Assembly: GCA_964599775.1 (NCBI GenBank)
Contig: CAZRGZ010000001.1
Span: 1-64,000, forward strand
Length of the DNA stretch: 64,000 nt
Origin: CAZRGZ01 sp964599775
Lineage (GTDB): Bacteria > Patescibacteriota > Saccharimonadia > Saccharimonadales > Saccharimonadaceae
Direction of reading: 5' to 3'
Part shown: positions 58,656-64,000 of the stretch, one piece after another
Numbering within the stretch: position 1 is the first letter of the stretch
How the letters are laid out: each line of letters starts with the position of its first letter
Position numbers and translations under genes: made by a program
The notes under the pieces: model-generated
What the model saw: the letters and a program-made list of their open reading frames with translations, nothing else
What the model was told of the DNA's origin: nothing
Database searches by the model: none

Positions 58656-59702
58656 CTAATCTGTACTATCCGGTAGTGATTCATTGTCATCGCGTAGTGA
58701 TTCGAAGTCAGGGTAAATGTCACCATTTTTATCGGTGGCTTGCACATGAATGTAACGGATCCGTAAATCAACTTTACGCCCATTGGTATCAGTTGGCAGC
58801 TTACTTGTAATGTTCGTCACCTGTTGGGGCGGGATTTCAAAGCGTGGCCCAAATACCTGTGCTAAAACAATCGTTTTGTCATCCTTACTATCGAAACTAA
58901 CAGTATCTACCTCGTCACCAGCTAGTTTAGCCACTTGTTCCTGCAGCGTACTTCGTACTTCGCTGCGAAATGCCTGTTGTTCTAATACTGTGCGTAAGTT
59001 GAAGGTCAGTGCCACGGCTAAGATAATAAGCAAGCCAATGCTTAAAGTGTTGCGCAACACGAATGTTTTTATAGTCGCGCCCTCTTTTCGCGTTACATGG
59101 CGAAAACCAGTAAACCACAATACTGCCGACATCGCAAACTGAATCGCCACAATATTTATAAACACTAAAAAGAGTGCATCAAAGGCCATGAGCCATTCAG
59201 CACGAGCAATTAGTAATCCTGCCGCAGCTAAAGGCGGGACCAATGACGTTGCCAGCGCAACACCCACAAAACCACCCACCAGTTTGGGTGAAGCAGTTGC
59301 ATAAGCACCAGCGGCACCGCCAGCCAATGCAATAATAAGACTAAATAGGCTTGGTTCGGTGAGGCCAGTAACCGCATCGGTAATTTGTACATCACGATTC
59401 ATCAGTCCAATCAGCACCGCAACTGCAAAAATAATCAGCGCTCCTGCGCCAAGTGCTAAGACACTACGGCGTAATAAGCGCGGATTGTTATGCATCAGGG
59501 CCAGCGCTACACCCATAAGCGGCCCGAGCAGCATGGCAATAACCATAGCCGCAATAACCGTCGCTGGGCTATTAATCAGCAAGCCATAACTGGCAATTAC
59601 TGCTGCTAAAAAGTTCATAATAACGTACGGCCAATTCAAGCCAGCACGTTCTGTGATCAAATGTGTGACCCGCTCACGCTGCTGTGGAGTAATCCTGCTC
59701 AT
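58656..59702 (-). CDS. DUF389 membrane protein
   Basis: Membrane part with about eight helices (about 25-240): PATVIAAMVIAMLLGPLMG (about 45-63) and a SPKLVGGFVGVALATSLVPP segment (about 140-160) are the DUF389 hallmarks. A soluble C-terminal domain of about 90 residues follows. TGcTATACT (minus, near 59720-59713) ends 10 nt before the ATG, a near-leaderless start. The function of DUF389 is unknown. Confidence 0.85.
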   Translation of the reverse strand: MSRITPQQRERVTHLITERAGLNWPYVIMNFLAAVIASYGLLINSPATVIAAMVIAMLLGPLMGVALALMHNNPRLLRRSVLALGAGALIIFAVAVLIGLMNRDVQITDAVTGLTEPSLFSLIIALAGGAAGAYATASPKLVGGFVGVALATSLVPPLAAAGLLIARAEWLMAFDALFLVFINIVAIQFAMSAVLWFTGFRHVTRKEGATIKTFVLRNTLSIGLLIILAVALTFNLRTVLEQQAFRSEVRSTLQEQVAKLAGDEVDTVSFDSKDDKTIVLAQVFGPRFEIPPQQVTNITSKLPTDTNGRKVDLRIRYIHVQATDKNGDIYPDFESLRDDNESLPDSTD

Positions 59703-59777
59703 GGTTTCTTTAAGTATAGCAAAAGAAACCCTAAAGCAGCCAGCGGCTTTAGTAGGATATCGCTGTTATCTCTTTTG

Positions 59778-59999
59778 CTACTTCATGAAGTTAGGGAGTT
59801 TTTCCCAAAGTTGACGTACTTTATAGGCAAGCATCCAATGTACAATACCAAATACAACTAACCCAATCGCCACCAAAATAGGCAGTAACGCCGGAATGAG
59901 GAAGATCAACACTCCAAGCGTTACGAGAATGACACCGGCGACGCCGAGCCCCCAGTAAATATTCATTAATATTTTTCCAACTTCATCGACAGGTTTCAT
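59778..59999 (-). CDS. Small two-helix membrane protein
   Basis: 73 residues. Two hydrophobic segments (about 15-36 and 38-56) and short charged ends; GAGGAAAATGGC provides a ribosome site. No family recognised. It is downstream of sod on the same strand, with 25 bp between the two genes, so it is probably co-transcribed. Confidence 0.6.
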   Translation of the reverse strand: MKPVDEVGKILMNIYWGLGVAGVILVTLGVLIFLIPALLPILVAIGLVVFGIVHWMLAYKVRQLWEKLPNFMK

Positions 60000-60024
60000 G
60001 CCATTTTCCTCAATATTATTTTAT

Positions 60025-60618
60025 TTAGCGCTCAAAACGCCGCTGCACTTCATCCCAGTTCACCACGTTCCACCAAGCTTTAATATAATCGGGGCGTTTG
60101 TAGGTATAATCAAGATAATAGGCGTGCTCCCACACATCTAGCCCCAAAATTGGCTCTGCTTCACCGTTCATGACAGGTGAATCTTGGTTTGGCGATGTCA
60201 TAATAGAAAGATCCGGCATCAGCCAGGCCCACCCACTACCAAATACACTAGCTGCTTTGCCACTAAACTCATCAACAAAGCCTTGGAAGCTGCCATATTT
60301 CTCTTTTAGCTGTGTCGCCAACTCACCACTTGGCTCACCGCCACCTCGTGGTGACATCCACTGCCAAAATTGCGTGTGGTTATAGTGGCCACCACCGTGA
60401 TTTCGCACCGCCATGCGGACTTCTTCTGGTGCTTCGCCGAGGTTAGCAATTAACTCTACAATATCTTTGCCCTGCAGGTCGGGTGCTTTTTCTAAAGCTT
60501 TGTTCAGTTTATCGACATAGGTTTGGTGGTGGTGCTTATGGTGCAGCTCCATAATATCTTTGCTGATATATTTGCCTAATGCACCATAGTCATACTCGAG
60601 TTCTGGGAGTGTAAACAT
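60025..60618 (-). CDS. sodA: Superoxide dismutase, Mn-type signature
   Basis: Dismutates superoxide to peroxide and oxygen. The metal ligands are visible in ELHHKHHHQTYV (about 24-35), NHTQFW (about 79-84), and DVWEHAYYLDY (about 160-170). GGGHYNHTQFW (Gly, not Gln) and the Gln in SPNQDSP (about 144) follow the Mn rather than Fe pattern; cambialistic use is possible. No signal peptide. A GGAGGGCAAGT ribosome site precedes the ATG. 197 residues, standard. Confidence 0.93.
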   Translation of the reverse strand: MFTLPELEYDYGALGKYISKDIMELHHKHHHQTYVDKLNKALEKAPDLQGKDIVELIANLGEAPEEVRMAVRNHGGGHYNHTQFWQWMSPRGGGEPSGELATQLKEKYGSFQGFVDEFSGKAASVFGSGWAWLMPDLSIMTSPNQDSPVMNGEAEPILGLDVWEHAYYLDYTYKRPDYIKAWWNVVNWDEVQRRFER

Positions 60619-60712
60619 ACTTGCCCTCCTAAGTTTACTTACGCTCTTTTTAGTGTAGCATACTTATTTTAGGCACGTGCAGCAAGCACTAGCTTTCCCG
60701 CCTCACATCTGT

Positions 60713-60718
60713 TAAAAT
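60713..60718 (+). promoter_or_regulatory. Extended -10 (TGtTAAAAT) for leaderless alaS
   Basis: It ends 7 nt before ATG 60726; no Shine-Dalgarno sequence. Confidence 0.65.
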
Positions 60719-60725
60719 TAGCCTC

Positions 60726-62609
60726 ATGAACGCACAAGAAATTCGCCGAGCTTATTTTCAATTTTTAGAAAAACAAAATCACGTTATCATTCCCCGTGCC
60801 AAATTAGTGCCCGACAACGATCCCACCACACTTTTTACTGGTAGCGGTATGCAGCCGCTCATCCCGTACCTTTTGGGCGAGGAACACCCCGAAGGCACCC
60901 GCTTGGCCAACAGTCAAACCTGTATCCGCGCACAAGATATCGATGAGGTAGGGGACAACAGCCACACTACTTTCTTTGAAATGCTTGGTAATTGGAGTTT
61001 GGGCGACTACACTAAGGAGCAACAAATCCGCTGGTTTTGGGAGTTTTTGGTAGAAATCGTCGGCCTCAACCCAGAAAAAATCTACGTCACCTGCTTTATT
61101 GGCGATGAAAAGAATGGCATTCCTCGTGATGATGCAGCCGCGCAAGTATGGCAAAAACTGTTCGCAAGTAAGGGTATTGAAGCTAAAATTGCCGAAATTG
61201 GTTCACAAGCAGATGGCGATAAGCGTGGTATTAACCCTGGCGAACGTATCTTCTTTTACGACGACGGCGAAAACTGGTGGAGCCGCAACGGCGGGATTGC
61301 CAAAACACCGATTGGCGACCCTTGTGGCCCAGACAGCGAGGTGTTTTACGACTTCGGCGAGCAGCACCACGACGAATCTTTCGGCAAGCCACACCCCGCT
61401 AGCGACTCGCCGCGGTTTATGGAAATCGGCAACAATGTTTTTATGGAATATCGCCGTGAATCTGAAGACAGTTTTGTGCCACTCGAAAAAAAGAATATTG
61501 ACTATGGCGGCGGTCTTGAACGTATCGCCGCAGCCGCTATCGATAGTCCAGATGTATACAAGATAAGCCTTTTATGGCCAATTATTGAAAAGCTCGAGCA
61601 AATGAGCGGCAAAAAATACGAAAGTCACACCAGCCCCATGCGTGTGATCGCAGACCACTTACGTGGGGCGACCTTCCTGGCAGTTGATGGCGTGACGCCG
61701 AGTAATAAAGAGCAAGGGTACGTCATGCGCCGTCTCGTGCGTCGTGCAATTCGATTTGCTTTTGATCTTGGGATTGAGCAAAATTTCCTACAAGAAATCG
61801 TGCCAGTCATTGCCGATATGTATCATCAAGACTACCCAGAGGTCGCTGCCAATCGCCAGCAAGTGATTGAAACGCTCGTACGAGAAGAGAAGATCTTCCG
61901 CCAGACACTTCGCAAGGGAATTCATGAAATGAAAAAGCTCGTTAGTGACGGTAAAATTAATGGCGAAGCAATTTTTAAGCTATATGATACATACGGCTTC
62001 CCCGTAGAACTGAGCGTTGAAGAAGCCTTCACGCAAGATATCACCCTGACTGACCACTGGCGTGAAGAATTCGAAACCAAGATGAAAGAGCAGCGTGAAC
62101 GTTCACAAACCGCCGCCAAAGGCGTGTTCAAAGGTGGGCTTGGCGGCTCGTCCGACATTCACAAAAAATATCACACTGCCACCCATCTGATGTATGCTGC
62201 ATTGCGCAAAGTTTTAGGTGACCACGTCGTACAGCGGGGGAGTAATATTACCGAAGAACGCCTACGTTTCGACTTTAGCCATCCAGAAAAAATGACCAAA
62301 GAGCAGATCAAACAAGTTGAAGATATTGTCAACCAGCAAATTGCCAAAGATTTGCCAGTTTTTTGGAAAGAATACCCTACTGATGAGGCGCTAAAGCTAG
62401 GTGCGCTGGGCGCTTTTGGTGACAAGTATGGTGATACGGTAAAAGTCTACCAAGCAGGTGAAGGCGATGATAAATTTAGCTTTGAAATCTGTGGCGGCCC
62501 ACATGTAGAACACACCGGGCAACTCGCCGAGGGTGGTAAAGTATTCAAGATCAAAAAAGAAGAGGCTAGTTCGGCTGGGGTACGGCGTATTAAAGCAGTG
62601 CTCGTGTAA
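60726..62609 (+). CDS. alaS: Alanyl-tRNA synthetase, short form
   Basis: Class II enzyme charging tRNA-Ala. The catalytic core starts with RAYFQFLEKQNHVIIP and includes SGMQPLIPYL and FFEMLGNWSLGDY. The editing domain keeps its zinc-type residues HTATH (about 477-481) and CGGPHVEHTG (about 589-598). The protein then stops at residue 627, just after SAGVRRIKAV, whereas the family is usually about 870. DHHA1 and C-Ala are missing. No separate frame for them is in the window. Leaderless start. Confidence 0.95.
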   Translation: MNAQEIRRAYFQFLEKQNHVIIPRAKLVPDNDPTTLFTGSGMQPLIPYLLGEEHPEGTRLANSQTCIRAQDIDEVGDNSHTTFFEMLGNWSLGDYTKEQQIRWFWEFLVEIVGLNPEKIYVTCFIGDEKNGIPRDDAAAQVWQKLFASKGIEAKIAEIGSQADGDKRGINPGERIFFYDDGENWWSRNGGIAKTPIGDPCGPDSEVFYDFGEQHHDESFGKPHPASDSPRFMEIGNNVFMEYRRESEDSFVPLEKKNIDYGGGLERIAAAAIDSPDVYKISLLWPIIEKLEQMSGKKYESHTSPMRVIADHLRGATFLAVDGVTPSNKEQGYVMRRLVRRAIRFAFDLGIEQNFLQEIVPVIADMYHQDYPEVAANRQQVIETLVREEKIFRQTLRKGIHEMKKLVSDGKINGEAIFKLYDTYGFPVELSVEEAFTQDITLTDHWREEFETKMKEQRERSQTAAKGVFKGGLGGSSDIHKKYHTATHLMYAALRKVLGDHVVQRGSNITEERLRFDFSHPEKMTKEQIKQVEDIVNQQIAKDLPVFWKEYPTDEALKLGALGAFGDKYGDTVKVYQAGEGDDKFSFEICGGPHVEHTGQLAEGGKVFKIKKEEASSAGVRRIKAVLV

Positions 62610-62637
62610 CCGTCATTCCGCTGGAACCTATGACAAG

Positions 62638-63018
62638 TTACTTCTCTAACGAGTCGATGATATCCAGTAAATCACCGAGCACAATCTCTGCTTTAACTAC
62701 GTAGCCATCAATATCGCGGCTGACTGCTTCATCGACTTTACTAGAATCCCCCAGGTTGGTGAGGATAACGATTTTCGATTTGGTACTTTTATAGTCTGGA
62801 TTGTGCCTAAGATGCTTTAATACTTCAAGGCCATCCATTTCAGGCATCATAATATCGAGAAGTACTAAATCTGGCTGGAAATCTTTGGCGGCTTTGAGTG
62901 CTTTCTTACCATCGGTCGCGTCTTGCACTATAAACCCATGGTGCTCAAGAAAGTACTTGTAGATATCGCGCAGTTGTAAGTTATCCTCAACGAGTAATAT
63001 TTTTTGTAACCCAGCCAC
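62638..63018 (-). CDS. Single-domain response regulator (CheY-like)
   Basis: Receiver domain only: ILLVEDN (about 7-13), phospho-acceptor Asp in VLLDIMMPEMDG (about 54-65), Thr in ILTNLGD (about 90) and Lys in GYVVKAE (about 110). No output domain, so it signals by protein contact. GTG 63018 is chosen because AAGGAGG lies 5 nt upstream; longer starts fall inside the kinase gene. It overlaps the kinase by 32 bp and is surely its partner. Confidence 0.9.
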   Translation of the reverse strand: MAGLQKILLVEDNLQLRDIYKYFLEHHGFIVQDATDGKKALKAAKDFQPDLVLLDIMMPEMDGLEVLKHLRHNPDYKSTKSKIVILTNLGDSSKVDEAVSRDIDGYVVKAEIVLGDLLDIIDSLEK

Positions 63019-64000
63019 GGTGCCTCCTTGTTGTGTTGCCGTCCTCGTCTTTGCCATCTTGATCGCTGGACTCTTCATAGCGAGGGAGCGTAAAGGTAAA
63101 TGTTGAACCAACGCCGACCTCAGACTCTACTTCTATGGTACCATGATGCCGTTCAACAATCGACTTTGCGATATAGAGCCCAAGGCCAGTGCCATTGCTG
63201 CCGCTATCTAAACCGCCATGCACACGATAGAATTTGGTGAATAAATGCTTAAGTGCACGCTCGGGAATGCCCATACCTGTATCACGCACTGCCACTGCAT
63301 AGTCTGCCCCACGAGGAGTAAGCGTCACTTCAACATGCCCGTTTTCACTCGTGTACTTCACTGCATTAGTCAGAAGGTTATTCATCACCTCGCGAATTGC
63401 AATGACATCAGCATTTACAAAATAGCTTTCTGGTGGCGGCGTATACGATATGCTAATTTTTTTATCGTCGGCACTAAATTTTATATCTTGGACTGCTTGT
63501 GCCACAATTTCACCAAGGTCAATTTTCTCGGGGGTCACCACCAATGCGCCTCGCTCTATACGCGTGACATCGAGCAGGTTATTTATCAGCCCGCCGAGCT
63601 CTGCCGTGCTCTTGAGTGCCTGACGAATATGGTGCTTAGATTCATCACTCACGTTGTCGCCCTCTTTAAACTGCAGTAGCTCGAGATAGCCACGCAACGA
63701 TGCTAACGGTGTGCGCAGTTCGTGTGCCGCCATCGAAACAAAGTCGATCTTCATATCATCAAGCTCACGGCTTTTTGTTTCGTCATGAATTGTCACAATG
63801 GCCTGGGTTTTAGCATAAGGGTCAGCATGCTTGACTTTCGCAATAATGAGCTTTAAATAATGTAACGTTCCGTCAGGCGAGGTGAACTGTAGGTTAGGGT
63901 AGGTGCGAACATCTGGCGTGTCGTAATATATGGCGATTGGCTGGTCATTTTGCTTCCAAGCAAAAACATCGTTAATATGCTGGCCTAGTATGGTATCCGC
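62987..64000 (-). CDS. PAS sensor histidine kinase, 5' end outside window
   Basis: The frame is open to the window edge, so the N-terminus is missing. The visible part begins inside a PAS-like domain (about 70 residues), then HisKA with SMAAHELRTPLASLRGYLELL-like H-box (shown here as AAHELRTP), N-box NNLLTNAVKYT, DTGMGIP and GTGLGLYIAKS. It passes phosphate to the overlapping CheY-like gene. Membrane segments, if any, lie beyond 64000. Confidence 0.9.
   Translation of the reverse strand, partial: ADTILGQHINDVFAWKQNDQPIAIYYDTPDVRTYPNLQFTSPDGTLHYLKLIIAKVKHADPYAKTQAIVTIHDETKSRELDDMKIDFVSMAAHELRTPLASLRGYLELLQFKEGDNVSDESKHHIRQALKSTAELGGLINNLLDVTRIERGALVVTPEKIDLGEIVAQAVQDIKFSADDKKISISYTPPPESYFVNADVIAIREVMNNLLTNAVKYTSENGHVEVTLTPRGADYAVAVRDTGMGIPERALKHLFTKFYRVHGGLDSGSNGTGLGLYIAKSIVERHHGTIEVESEVGVGSTFTFTLPRYEESSDQDGKDEDGNTTRRHRGWVTKNITR

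Overview
The window looks like a contig from a Patescibacteria/CPR genome, most likely Candidatus Saccharibacteria (TM7). This rests on tight gene packing with many 1-23 bp overlaps, trimmed versions of universal genes (a 627-residue AlaRS without its C-terminal domains; DnaX, delta-prime and RecR without their zinc ligands), a C-minus L33, a type IV pilin-like gene, and many conserved proteins of no recognisable family. TGA is an ordinary stop codon here (for example recR), so this is not a recoded lineage. NDH-2, a Mn-type superoxide dismutase and a CopB-type ATPase suggest contact with oxygen and metals. The lineage is inferred, not proven.

Layout. 0-6 kb: trpS, an RluD-family gene, holB, a TPR protein, tRNA-Thr/tRNA-Tyr followed by a tandem pair of structured repeats, a HIT hydrolase, a pilin-like gene, a second tRNA-Thr and rpmG. 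6-12.3 kb (minus strand): a four-gene glucan operon (GT4, GH57, GH15, unknown) and an NDH-2. 12.4-20.6 kb: MscS-like channel, PH-domain protein, tRNA-Trp, metalloprotease, a sensor kinase overlapping an unknown gene, and a GT2. 20.7-31.2 kb: the normally compact secE-nusG-rplK-rplA-rplJ-rplL string, broken into pieces by GC-rich accessory genes, dcd-tmk and a Glu-dehydrogenase-like gene, with several leader structures. 31.3-35.1 kb: an apparent NAD/ADP-ribose locus (NrtR-like regulator diverging from SDR, NadE-like and an HD-2H fusion). 35.1-43.8 kb: dnaX-dnaB-GT39-ybaB-recR-nrnA-cysS. 43.8-51.2 kb: transport genes, a decayed HxlR/hydrolase pair and a PQQ-type dehydrogenase. 51.3-55.4 kb: ridA-ilvA behind a switch-like leader, a CYTH protein and copB. 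55.4-57.0 kb: a GC-rich basic protein broken by a 100-N scaffold gap plus two small acidic proteins. 57-64 kb: YcgQ/YcgR/DUF389, sod, alaS and a two-component pair cut by the window end.

The most general signal is regulatory. About twenty genes have a TATAAT-like hexamer, often as TGnTATAAT, ending only 4-10 nt before the start codon and no Shine-Dalgarno sequence, which predicts leaderless mRNAs. Other genes, including the GC-rich accessory ones, carry good Shine-Dalgarno sequences. The strongest candidates for something undescribed are the ridA-ilvA leader with two mutually exclusive helices, the tandem structured repeats after tRNA-Tyr, the 207-nt hairpin before secE, and the NrtR-linked HD-2H locus.
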